A stretch of DNA of 16,237 nt from Gemmatimonadota bacterium (GCA_030598525.1 JAUVPT010000019.1:1-16237), one strand, 5' to 3'; shown: positions 8,289-15,394, counted from the stretch's first letter. Made by a program: numbers and translations. Notes: generated by a model not told the origin, from the letters alone.

Positions 8289-8301
8289 CGCCGCTCCGTA
8301 C
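8271..8301 (+). repeat. 16-base-period tandem duplication across the regulator stop codon
   Basis: GACGCCGCTCCGTAC occurs at 8271-8285 and again at 8287-8301, with one T between. The first copy encodes the last residues of the response regulator. The TGA stop at 8286-8288 is formed at the junction, so the second copy lies just after the gene. It looks like a replication-slippage duplication that may have set the present stop. Confidence 0.7.
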
Positions 8302-8367
8302 CAGGGTATCGTCACAAGATTCCCGCTGGCCCCGGGCGTGCCGACCGGCACGACCGTGACGGGCCAC

Positions 8368-8429
8368 TTCGTCCCACTCCGTACAATTTCGGACCAATTT
8401 TCCGTACAATTGCGAATTTTCGTCCCACT
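8368..8429. promoter_or_regulatory. Paired short direct repeats upstream of the TonB-dependent receptor
   Basis: TTCGTCCCACT occurs at 8368-8378 and 8419-8429. TCCGTACAATT occurs at 8378-8388 and 8401-8411, a 23-base spacing, or about two helical turns. The region is distinctly AT-richer than its surroundings. It sits in the only long intergenic gap of the window, between the response regulator and the receptor. Such spacing suits a dimeric regulator binding on one face of the helix. I could not identify a convincing -35/-10 pair; TTTTCG at 8417-8422 and TAATGT at 8440-8445 with 17 bases between is a weak candidate. Confidence 0.4.
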
Positions 8430-8466
8430 GATACGCCGGTAATGTACTCCTACGCTCTCCTTTGAG

Positions 8467-8500
8467 GCCGGCGGAGCGGCCGATTGGTTGCTCCGCCGGC
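8467..8500 (+). promoter_or_regulatory. Leader hairpin before the TonB-dependent receptor
   Basis: A perfect 11-bp GC-rich stem (GCCGGCGGAGC at 8467-8477 with 8490-8500) has a 12-base loop and ends 28 bases before the Shine-Dalgarno of the receptor. There is no T-run after it, so it is not a simple terminator. It could stabilise the leader or take part in attenuation, or end transcription of the regulator with Rho. Confidence 0.4.
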
Positions 8501-8528
8501 AGAAACAGGGCCCCCCAAGGGCGTTACT

Positions 8529-8533
8529 GGAGG
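8529..8533 (+). promoter_or_regulatory. Ribosome binding site that fixes the receptor GTG start
   Basis: GGAGG, five bases before GTG 8539. The frame is open 17 codons further upstream to a TTG, but that stretch overlaps the leader hairpin arm and has no ribosome site. Confidence 0.75.
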
Positions 8534-8538
8534 TAACA

Positions 8539-10797
8539 GTGTTTAACTCACCCGCTCATGCGGCGGGAGGTCTTCGCGGAGTCAGTCGGTTCGCATTTCT
8601 CTTCGCACTCCTGCTTGCCGCTCCCGAGTCTGTCTTTTCGCAGGAAACTCCCGAAGCAGAGCCTGACAGCGCCGCTGCCGAGCCAGTCATCATGCAGCCC
8701 ATCGCCGTCACGGCCACAAGGAATCCCAAGGAACTGTTCGTCATCGCGGCGCCGGTGTCCGTGCTGGACACGTTGGCCCTACGTACGATCTCGCCGAACA
8801 CGGCGTCCGACATCCTGAAGGGACTTCCCGGCGTCGATGTCAACGGTGTAGGCACGAACCAGACGCGACCTTCCATCCGGGGTCAGCGCGGTCAGCGGAT
8901 CCTCCTCCTGGAGGACGGACTCCGGCTCAACAACGCACGCCGGCAGCAGGACTTCGGCGAGCTGCCCGCGATCGTGGACGTGAACAACGTGTCCCAGGTG
9001 GAAGTGGTGCGCGGGCCGGCCTCCGTCCTGTACGGAACGGACGCCATCGGCGGCGTTATCAATCTGAGGACGTTGGACGTTCCGTCGCTGAGCGGCGGTG
9101 ACAGGTACGGCGGCAGGGTCACATTCCTGTACCGGGACGAGGGGGAGCAGCTGCGTCCGACCATGGACCTGTTCGGCCGCATCGGTAAGGTCGGATTCCG
9201 GGGCAGCGCTTCGTACCGGAACGCAAAAAACTACTTCGCCCCCTCGGGCAGCTTCGGCGACATCACGCTTGGCGACAAGACCGAGGTCAACGACACGGGC
9301 GTGGAGGATCAGAACTACAGCCTGCTGCTCGACTACAGTTTCAACCAGGACCAGAGCCTCTTCGTCAAGGGCGAATACTACAACGCCACGGACGCGGGCT
9401 TCGGCTACGTGTCCAACGACGACCTGGGGACGCCGGACGACGTGTCCATCGTCATCCAGTATCCCAACCAGACGGTCGGGAAGGTGACGGCCGGCTACCG
9501 GGCCCAGGACCTTACGTGGGGCGTTGCGGACCGGCTCGACATCAGCGGCTTCTACATGAACAACGAACGGGACCTGGCGCAGGACATAGGAATCCCTGAC
9601 CTGTTCGGCCCGGGTTCGGGCGTGACCCTCAACATCAACTCGGCCAATTTCACTGACATCTCGAGCATCGGAACGCGGGCCGAGGCAGCTAAACTCCTGG
9701 GTGGCAGGCACCTGCTGACCTACGGCCTGGACTTCTACCACGACGATTCGGAGAACACGGACCTCACGATCACCGAGATCACGGGCGGACCTCCGATCCC
9801 GGTCGACGTGGACGAGACTCCCAACGTGCCGAACGCGACGTACGATCGGTTGGGCGCGTTCGTCCAGGGCGATTTCCAGCTTCACCGGAGGCTGTCGTTG
9901 ATCGCCGGGGCGAGATGGCAGAATGTCCGATCCGAGACCCAGCCCACCGAGAACCTGGACAACCCGCTGGTGGTCGGGATCACGAACAACGAACAGACGG
10001 TGGTCGCGTCGGCCAACGTCCTGTGGGAAGTCCTTCCGTCCCTCAACCTCGTCGGGACGGTGGGCCGTGGCTTCCGGGCCCCGAACATCATCGAACTCTA
10101 CTTCAACGGACCGACTCCGGAAGGATCCGGCTATCTGATCCCGAACACGGGACTCGAATCCGAGACGAGTCTGAACATCGACCTCGGCGTGAAGTACTCA
10201 CGGCGAAACGTGTCGTTCGAGGCCTTCGTGTTCCGGAACGACATTCGGAACGGGATTCGGATTGCAGCCATACAGGACTCGGTGATCAGCGGCCTGGACG
10301 TCTTCCAGAACCAGAACTTCGGCGAACTCCTGTTCCGAGGCTTCGAGGTGGGCGGGCAGTGGGCCCCGGTCCTGGGCTTCGAGGTCGGCGCGAGCTACAG
10401 CTTCCTGGATGCCGAGGACGTGCTGGACGAAAACAGTCCGATCGCGGATAGCTACCGGACGCGGCTCAACGGCGATCTGACATACCGCCGTCCGGGTGGC
10501 GCCTGGTGGGCCACGTACGACTTCCGCTTCCAGGGCGAGAGCACCATTTGCGCCGATACGAACGCCACCTGCAAATCACAGGTCGTTCAGCCGGCCGTGG
10601 GTTACGTCCTGCCGTCGTTCAACGTGCACAGCGTGCGCGCCGGACTGCGGATCGCCCAGGTCGGCCGCACCTCGCATTTCATTACGGTCAGCCTGGAGAA
10701 CTTCACGAACGCGTTGTACGCCGAGTTCTCCAACGCCACGTTCTTCCGGCCCCAGCCGCGAAGGACCTTGTTGATCGTTTGGACCTCGACTTTCTGA
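8539..10797 (+). CDS. TonB-dependent outer-membrane receptor
   Basis: At 752 residues from GTG 8539. The signal peptide is about 1-34: basic GLRGVSR, a hydrophobic core at 18-28, and SVFSQ as the cut region. A TonB-box-like stretch (IMQPIAVTATRNP, 51-63) follows. The plug domain, about 65-180, has ASDILKGLPGVDVNG, PSIRGQRGQRILLLEDGLRL and VEVVRGPASVLYGTDAIGG, all hallmark plug motifs. The rest is a 22-strand-type barrel with GRGFRAPNIIELYFNG, the common RAPN motif, and ends in Phe as expected for BAM recognition. The plug wording resembles haem, siderophore and vitamin B12 receptors, but the substrate cannot be decided. One Cys pair (CADTNATC) near the C-terminus may form a disulphide in an outer loop. 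It follows a two-component system that may regulate it and ends at a strong hairpin. It imports its ligand across the outer membrane using TonB-ExbBD energy. Confidence 0.93.
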   Translation: MFNSPAHAAGGLRGVSRFAFLFALLLAAPESVFSQETPEAEPDSAAAEPVIMQPIAVTATRNPKELFVIAAPVSVLDTLALRTISPNTASDILKGLPGVDVNGVGTNQTRPSIRGQRGQRILLLEDGLRLNNARRQQDFGELPAIVDVNNVSQVEVVRGPASVLYGTDAIGGVINLRTLDVPSLSGGDRYGGRVTFLYRDEGEQLRPTMDLFGRIGKVGFRGSASYRNAKNYFAPSGSFGDITLGDKTEVNDTGVEDQNYSLLLDYSFNQDQSLFVKGEYYNATDAGFGYVSNDDLGTPDDVSIVIQYPNQTVGKVTAGYRAQDLTWGVADRLDISGFYMNNERDLAQDIGIPDLFGPGSGVTLNINSANFTDISSIGTRAEAAKLLGGRHLLTYGLDFYHDDSENTDLTITEITGGPPIPVDVDETPNVPNATYDRLGAFVQGDFQLHRRLSLIAGARWQNVRSETQPTENLDNPLVVGITNNEQTVVASANVLWEVLPSLNLVGTVGRGFRAPNIIELYFNGPTPEGSGYLIPNTGLESETSLNIDLGVKYSRRNVSFEAFVFRNDIRNGIRIAAIQDSVISGLDVFQNQNFGELLFRGFEVGGQWAPVLGFEVGASYSFLDAEDVLDENSPIADSYRTRLNGDLTYRRPGGAWWATYDFRFQGESTICADTNATCKSQVVQPAVGYVLPSFNVHSVRAGLRIAQVGRTSHFITVSLENFTNALYAEFSNATFFRPQPRRTLLIVWTSTF

Positions 10798-10819
10798 ACC
10801 CGGCGATCGGCAGAAAGCT

Positions 10820-10862
10820 GTGAAGGAGCGGATTCCGCGCTCAGCGGAATCCGCTCCTTCAC
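10820..10862 (+). terminator. Perfect 19-bp hairpin after the receptor gene
   Basis: The arms 10820-10838 and 10844-10862 are exact reverse complements (GTGAAGGAGCGGATTCCGC) with a 5-base loop. It lies 22 bases after the receptor stop. No T-run follows on either strand, so it is either a hairpin-dominated terminator, a 3' stabiliser of the receptor mRNA, or a processing site between the receptor and the downstream membrane-protein gene. Confidence 0.6.
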
Positions 10863-10950
10863 GCACGACGCCGGCGAACTTCATCCCGATTCCGACACGC
10901 CCGCGCTACCGAGGCCGGGGCCGATTCGGAGCCTCGAAGGAGACCGACAT

Positions 10951-11658
10951 ATGCGCAGCTTCGTGCATTTCATCCCCATTGCCACGAGCATCTTCTCGAT
11001 CTGGTTCGGCATGCTTCTCGTTCGCCGATACCAGGAGCGTGGAGGGATGCACCATTTCTGGTGGGCGATCGGCGCCTTCGCGTTCGCTGCCGGGACGATC
11101 ACCGAGTCGCTGACCACGCTGATCGGGTGGCATGAGCCTGTGTTCAGGGCCTGGTACATCTCCGGAGCTTTGTTTGGAGGATTCCCACTTGCTCAGGGCA
11201 CGGTCTACCTGCTGCTGGATCGCAGGAAGGCCGATCGTCTCACGGCCGCGGTCCTGTCGGTGGCGATCGTCGCCGCCGTTTGCGTCCTGCTCAGCCCGAT
11301 CGACACGAGCCTGGTCGAGTTGCACAGACTTTCGGGGCGAGTCATGGAGTGGACCTGGGTACGCGCCTTCAGCCCGTTCATCAACCTCTACGCCGTGATC
11401 TTCCTGGTGGGCGGGGCTGTGTACTCCGCCCTCAAGTACCGAACAGTCCCGAACATGTCCCACCGGGTGATCGGCAACTGGCTCATAGCGATCGGGGCTC
11501 TTCTCCCGGGGATCGGCGGATCGTTCACGCGTTTCGGGCACGTGGAGGTGCTCTACGTGACCGAGCTCGTGGGCATCGTGCTCATCTACTTCGGCTTCCG
11601 GTTCAACGTCGGGGGCGGAAGGGGCAGAGTGAGTGCTCCGTCAGTGGAGGCCGCCTGA
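10951..11658 (+). CDS. Seven-TM-type integral membrane protein of unknown function
   Basis: At 235 residues. About seven hydrophobic helices are visible: roughly 5-25, 36-60, 65-88, 95-117, 134-160, 170-190 and 196-218. There is a short basic/polar loop after the first (RRYQERGG) and a Gly/Ser-rich C-terminal tail. The ATG at 10951 has GAAGGAGA at 10936-10943, an excellent site. I do not recognise a named family. The layout (helix, RRYxxR-type loop, Trp-rich helix, then TES/GW) resembles 7TM sensor modules that usually head histidine kinases or cyclases, including the one at 5803, but no output domain follows. It may sense or modulate the nearby kinase, or be an unrelated transport or lipid-related protein. 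It is preceded by a strong hairpin, so its expression may be partly separate from that of the receptor. Confidence 0.7.
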   Translation: MRSFVHFIPIATSIFSIWFGMLLVRRYQERGGMHHFWWAIGAFAFAAGTITESLTTLIGWHEPVFRAWYISGALFGGFPLAQGTVYLLLDRRKADRLTAAVLSVAIVAAVCVLLSPIDTSLVELHRLSGRVMEWTWVRAFSPFINLYAVIFLVGGAVYSALKYRTVPNMSHRVIGNWLIAIGALLPGIGGSFTRFGHVEVLYVTELVGIVLIYFGFRFNVGGGRGRVSAPSVEAA

Positions 11659-11671
11659 CCGGCGCTCGCCG

Positions 11672-11701
11672 TTGACGCCACCGGGACGAGGGGAATAGTG
11701 T
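11672..11701 (+). promoter_or_regulatory. Possible sigma70-type promoter for the reductase gene set
   Basis: TTGACG at 11672-11677 matches five of six -35 positions. After 18 bases comes TAGTGT at 11696-11701, a weak -10 with three matches. The start of the ferredoxin-NADP reductase gene is 50 bases further on, which gives a reasonable leader length. In GC-rich DNA this is suggestive only. Confidence 0.33.
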
Positions 11702-11750
11702 AGCCGTCGTCCGCTCCAGCCGGTGGCCCGCTCGTTCCGGCCGCCCGCAC

Positions 11751-13184
11751 ATGACCAGGCACCTTCACGCGAAGGCTGGCTCCACGCCGGTGAGCACTTC
11801 ACTCGGGACCCAGGAACATCCGCTCCGCGTGGCCGTCGTCGGAGCCGGGCCTGCGGGCTTCTTCACGGTGGAGGCCCTTCTCAAGGCCTCAGATCTCGCC
11901 TGCTCGATTGATGTATTCAACCGGCTTCCTACTCCCTACGGGCTCGTGCGGGAGGGGGTGGCGCCCGACCATCCCTCCATCAAGAAGGTCACCAGGAAGT
12001 ACGATCGAATCGCGTCCGAGCCGAACGTGCGCTACTTCGGCAACGTCACATTCGGCCGCGATGTCGATCGCGGAGATCTGCTGCGCCACTACCACCAGGT
12101 CGTCTACGCTGTCGGCGCCCAGTCCGACCGTCGCCTCGGGATCCCCGGTGAAGACCTGGCCGGCAGCCACGCGGCTACCGAGTTCGTGGCCTGGTACAAC
12201 GGACACCCTGACTTCACCGACCGATCGTTCGATCTGTCGCACGAAAGGGCCGTCGTAATCGGGAACGGAAACGTGGCGGTGGACGTGGCGAGGATCCTGG
12301 TGACCGATCCGGAAGAGCTAGCGGCGACGGATATCGCCGATCATGCCCTCGACGCGCTACGGAGAAGTCGGGTCCGGGAGGTCGTGATGCTGGGCCGCCG
12401 TGGCCCGGCGCAGGGCAAGTTCACCAGTGTGGAGCTGAAGGAGCTCGGGCGTCTGGAGGGAGTGGACGTAATCGTAGACGCGGCGGACCTCGAGTTGGAT
12501 CCCGCGAGTGCTGCGGAAGCGGAGATGAGCCGCGTTGCGATTCGGAATCTCGAGATCCTCCGCGATCTGGCCGCCAGGGATCCGAAGGGCCCCGGGCGCC
12601 GCCTGGTGTTGAGATTCCTGGCATCTCCCGCCGAGATCTTGGAGGCCGACGGCCGTGTCGGCGCCGTGCGTGTCGAACGCAACCGGCTGGTGCAGGCCGG
12701 AAGCGGAACGATCCGGAGTGAAGGCACAGGTGACGTCGACACCCTGGAGGCAGGGCTCGTATTGCGGTCCGTGGGCTACAGGGGCGTGCCGATTCCGGAC
12801 GTTGCCTTCGACTCGGAACGTCACTTGATTCCGAACCTGGCCGGGCGCGTGCTGGACGGCCCCGGGGGATCCGTGATGCCAGGCGAGTTCGTCGCGGGGT
12901 GGATCAAGCGAGGGCCGAGCGGGATCATCGGCACGAACAAACCGGACGCCGCGGAGACCGTAGCAGGCATGCTGGATGAGGTCCAGGGGGGCGGAGCGAG
13001 CGCTCCCGAGAGGCCCGCACCGGAAGCGATGGTCGAGCTCCTGGAGTCCCGTCAGGTGCGGTACGTCACCTTCGAGGACTGGCGGAAGCTGGACGAGGTC
13101 GAGACGATGGAGGGCGAGAAGCAGGGAAGGCCTCGCGTCAAAGTCGTCCGGGTCGAGCGAATGCTCGAAATCATGGGCAGATAG
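11751..13184 (+). CDS. Ferredoxin/adrenodoxin-type NADP+ reductase (FprA-like flavoprotein)
   Basis: At 477 residues; mycobacterial FprA has about 456. FAD-binding GAGPAG is at 31-36. The adrenodoxin-reductase signatures LPTPYGLVREGVAPDHP (59-75) and YAVGAQSDRRLGIPGEDL (119-136) follow. The NADP-binding GNGNVAVDVARIL is at 171-183, and GWIKRGPSGIIGTNK, the family's second FAD/NADP contact, is at 383-397. The family moves electrons between NADPH and a small iron-sulphur protein or flavodoxin. No ferredoxin domain is fused and no ferredoxin or P450 gene is in the window, so its partner is elsewhere. The first 24 residues are extra relative to the Rossmann start and ATG 11751 lacks a clear ribosome site; GTG 11790 is a possible alternative. 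It is followed after 8 bases by an aldo/keto reductase. Confidence 0.92.
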   Translation: MTRHLHAKAGSTPVSTSLGTQEHPLRVAVVGAGPAGFFTVEALLKASDLACSIDVFNRLPTPYGLVREGVAPDHPSIKKVTRKYDRIASEPNVRYFGNVTFGRDVDRGDLLRHYHQVVYAVGAQSDRRLGIPGEDLAGSHAATEFVAWYNGHPDFTDRSFDLSHERAVVIGNGNVAVDVARILVTDPEELAATDIADHALDALRRSRVREVVMLGRRGPAQGKFTSVELKELGRLEGVDVIVDAADLELDPASAAEAEMSRVAIRNLEILRDLAARDPKGPGRRLVLRFLASPAEILEADGRVGAVRVERNRLVQAGSGTIRSEGTGDVDTLEAGLVLRSVGYRGVPIPDVAFDSERHLIPNLAGRVLDGPGGSVMPGEFVAGWIKRGPSGIIGTNKPDAAETVAGMLDEVQGGGASAPERPAPEAMVELLESRQVRYVTFEDWRKLDEVETMEGEKQGRPRVKVVRVERMLEIMGR

Positions 13185-13192
13185 GAGAATCC

Positions 13193-14068
13193 ATGGAACT
13201 CCGATCGCTGGGACCCGGCGTCCCTGATGTGACGTGCATCGGTTTCGGCGGCATGCCGCTGTCCATTGCGGATCGACCCGATGTGGCGGAGTCCGTGCGG
13301 GTCCTGCACGCGGCTCTCGACGCCGGCATGACCCTGATTGACTCCGCGGACGTCTACTGCCTCGACGATGACGACATCGGACACAACGAACGCCTCATCG
13401 CCCGTGCCCTGCGGGAGTGGTCCGGGGACCCGGACAGCATCGTGGTGGCGACCAAGGGAGGCCTCATCCGGCCCGGCGGTCGGTGGGAGAGCGATGCGAG
13501 GCCCGACCACCTCAGGAGTGCCTGTGAGGCCTCTCTCGCGGCTCTTGGGGTCGAAACGATCGACCTCTACCAGTTACATGCCCCGGATTCCCGGGTCCCC
13601 CTGGAGGACAGCGTCGGGGCCCTGGCCGACCTTCACGTGGAGGGGAAGATCAGGGCTGCGGGCCTGTCCAACGTGTCAGTGGATGAGATCAGGCGGGCAG
13701 CGGCGATCATGCCCGTCGCGAGCGTGCAGAATCGGCTCAGTCCCTTCTTCCGTGAGGCGTTGGATGAGGGGGTCGTCGAGCACACGAAGCGCGAAGGCAT
13801 GGGCTTTCTGGCATACAGCCCGGTCGGCGGCGGGCGGCTCAACAGGAAGTTGCCGGATCACCCCGTGGTCTCGGCGATCGCGCGAGCGCGTGGAATCTCA
13901 GCCCACGCCGTGGTCATCGCCTGGGTGCTCGGACGCGCACCGAACGTGATCGTGATTCCGGGAGCCCGCACGGTGGCCCACGCCATCGACTCGGTCGTGG
14001 CTGCCGGGGTGCGGCTTACGCAGGAGGAGGACCGGGCGATCGAGCTAGCCGAGTTCTCGATCGCCTGA
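13193..14068 (+). CDS. Aldo/keto reductase
   Basis: At 291 residues, forming an (alpha/beta)8 NADPH-dependent oxidoreductase. The catalytic tetrad is intact: Asp50 and Tyr55 (LIDSADVY), Lys88 (VVATKGG) and His129 (DLYQLHAPD). Other family motifs are IGFGGMPL at 16-23, GHNERLIARALRE (63-75), LEDSVGALADLHVEGKIRAA and GLSN, and the C-terminal cofactor loop VIVIPGART. The substrate is not evident; these enzymes reduce aldehydes or ketones or oxidise alcohols. AGGAG at 13183-13187 is placed correctly for ATG 13193 and overlaps the stop codon of the reductase gene upstream, so the two are translated together. A role in handling an aldehyde from a nearby pathway is possible but not shown. Confidence 0.92.
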   Translation: MELRSLGPGVPDVTCIGFGGMPLSIADRPDVAESVRVLHAALDAGMTLIDSADVYCLDDDDIGHNERLIARALREWSGDPDSIVVATKGGLIRPGGRWESDARPDHLRSACEASLAALGVETIDLYQLHAPDSRVPLEDSVGALADLHVEGKIRAAGLSNVSVDEIRRAAAIMPVASVQNRLSPFFREALDEGVVEHTKREGMGFLAYSPVGGGRLNRKLPDHPVVSAIARARGISAHAVVIAWVLGRAPNVIVIPGARTVAHAIDSVVAAGVRLTQEEDRAIELAEFSIA

Positions 14069-14131
14069 GCATCGAGTGCTGGAGTACGCGATCAGAAGGC
14101 AGAATCAGCGCACAATCCACTGGAGGACAGG

Positions 14132-14566
14132 ATGACACGACAGCAGACAGGATTTCTGATAGGCTTCGCCACCGTGGCACTGGCGGCGTGCTCTGGCAAC
14201 CCGATGCCGGGCGACAAGGGCTATCCCTTCAATATGACCGGCATGTACGACACCTCTGTCGAGGCCATGGGGACCGTCTATGCGGGCCCGGCGGAGATCG
14301 CCACCTCCCCCGGCGGACTGATCTACGGGAAGCTCCAGCTCGACGGGCCCGAGACGGTCTTGGGTGACTTCGAGGGGTCCATCTCGGGCGACACCCTGAC
14401 CTTCGAGTCGCACTATGAGCGCGCCGGCGGGTGCATGGGTGTGCTGAGCGGCACCGGGATCATCGAGGAAGGTGGCGGCTCGGCGAGCGGCGACGCCGTG
14501 GTGGATGACGATTGTGCCGGAGACATGTTCGACGCCACCTTCAGCATGAGCCGGCAGAGCGACTGA
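14132..14566 (+). CDS. Small lipoprotein, function unknown
   Basis: At 144 residues. The N-terminus MTRQQTGFLIGFATVALAAC is a lipoprotein signal with lipobox LAAC and lipidated Cys20. Ser at the next position argues for sorting to the outer membrane. The mature part is rich in Gly/Asp/Thr with alternating short strands (GTVYAGPAEI, GLIYGKLQLDGPE, GDFEGSISGDTLTFESHY, GVLSGTGII), suggesting a small beta-barrel or sandwich. Cys101 and Cys128 could form a disulphide. GGAGG stands just upstream of the ATG. I do not recognise a family. It lies between the aldo/keto reductase (63-base gap) and the SDR (28-base gap), in the same direction. Confidence 0.75.
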   Translation: MTRQQTGFLIGFATVALAACSGNPMPGDKGYPFNMTGMYDTSVEAMGTVYAGPAEIATSPGGLIYGKLQLDGPETVLGDFEGSISGDTLTFESHYERAGGCMGVLSGTGIIEEGGGSASGDAVVDDDCAGDMFDATFSMSRQSD

Positions 14567-14594
14567 CATTCGGCCGGCGCGAGACGAGGACAGC

Positions 14595-15380
14595 ATGGGA
14601 GACCTGAGCGGGAAGCGGGCCGTCGTGTGCGGCAGCACGCAGGGGATCGGACGAGCGTGCGCCGAAGAGCTGGCGGGACGCGGAGCCGACGTGGTGTTGG
14701 TCGCTCGCAACGAGGCGGCCCTTCGCGAGGTGACCGCGAGCCTGCCCACGCCACACGGGGACGGACACTCGTGGGTGAGGGCGGACTTCGGTGATGTGGA
14801 GGAAGTCCGCGGAAACGTGGCGGCGCACCTCGAGCGGACGGGTCCGGCTCAGATCCTGGTGAACAACACGGGCGGCCCGCCGCACGGCCCGCTGATCGAA
14901 GCCACGCCAGAGGACTTCCAGCGGGCGATCTCGGCACACGTCGGCTGCGGACAGGTCCTGGTCCAGACGATGCTGCCGGGAATGCGCGACGCCGGGTACG
15001 GCCGCGTGATCAACATCGTCAGCATTTCAGTGATCGCACCGATCCCGGGCCTGGGCGTGTCCAACACCACCCGGGCGGCTGTAGCCAATTGGGCCCGCAC
15101 GCTGGCCCACGAACTCGGCCCGCTTGGCGTTACGGTGAACAGCGTTCTGCCCGGTTACACGGCGACGGCGCGCCTCGAAGAACTGGCGGAATCGATCGCT
15201 GCGGCGGGCGGAACGTCGGTCGAGCAGGTGGAGGCCGGGTGGCAGGCCGGGATTCCACTTCGGCGGCTGGCGGATCCATCGGAGATAGCAGCGGCGGTGG
15301 GGTTCCTCGCCTCGCCCGCCGCTTCCTACGTGACCGGAGTCAACCTGCCGGTGGATGGAGGTCGAACGGCGGCCCAGTAG
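14595..15380 (+). CDS. SDR-family oxidoreductase with altered catalytic residues
   Basis: At 261 residues, a Rossmann-fold short-chain dehydrogenase/reductase. The cofactor motif GSTQGIG is at 13-19, NNTGG at 90-94 (classical NNAG), and Ser143 sits in the active-site position (VINIVS). The PG motif is LPGYTAT at 185-191, and the C-terminus ITGV-like YVTGVNLPVDGG is typical. Aligning by eye to FabG (INI, then 14 residues, then YxxxK) puts Ser156 and Arg160 (SNTTR) where the catalytic Tyr and Lys should be. I recall a subgroup of bacterial SDRs with a similar SNxxR pattern; some of them sit in aromatic or kynurenine catabolism loci, which would fit the kynB-kynU pair only 14 bases away on the other strand. 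GAGGA at 14586-14590 precedes the ATG. NAD(P) binding is likely; the reaction is unknown. Confidence 0.87.
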   Translation: MGDLSGKRAVVCGSTQGIGRACAEELAGRGADVVLVARNEAALREVTASLPTPHGDGHSWVRADFGDVEEVRGNVAAHLERTGPAQILVNNTGGPPHGPLIEATPEDFQRAISAHVGCGQVLVQTMLPGMRDAGYGRVINIVSISVIAPIPGLGVSNTTRAAVANWARTLAHELGPLGVTVNSVLPGYTATARLEELAESIAAAGGTSVEQVEAGWQAGIPLRRLADPSEIAAAVGFLASPAASYVTGVNLPVDGGRTAAQ

Positions 15381-15394
15381 ATGGAGAGGGCCGA

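Noticed and set aside
8337..8352. A small hairpin (CGTGCC/GGCACG) after the regulator gene as a terminator
   Set aside because: The stem is only six pairs with no T-run, which is common by chance in this GC-rich sequence.
8289..8538. A cobalamin or other riboswitch before the receptor
   Set aside because: I searched by eye for a B12-box-like sequence or other known aptamer core and found only short repeats and one simple hairpin.
8779..9885. A 368-codon open frame opposite the second receptor
   Set aside because: The plus strand has all plug motifs of a TonB-dependent receptor; the opposite frame shows only Val/Arg/Asp-rich sequence typical of mirrored GC-rich codons.
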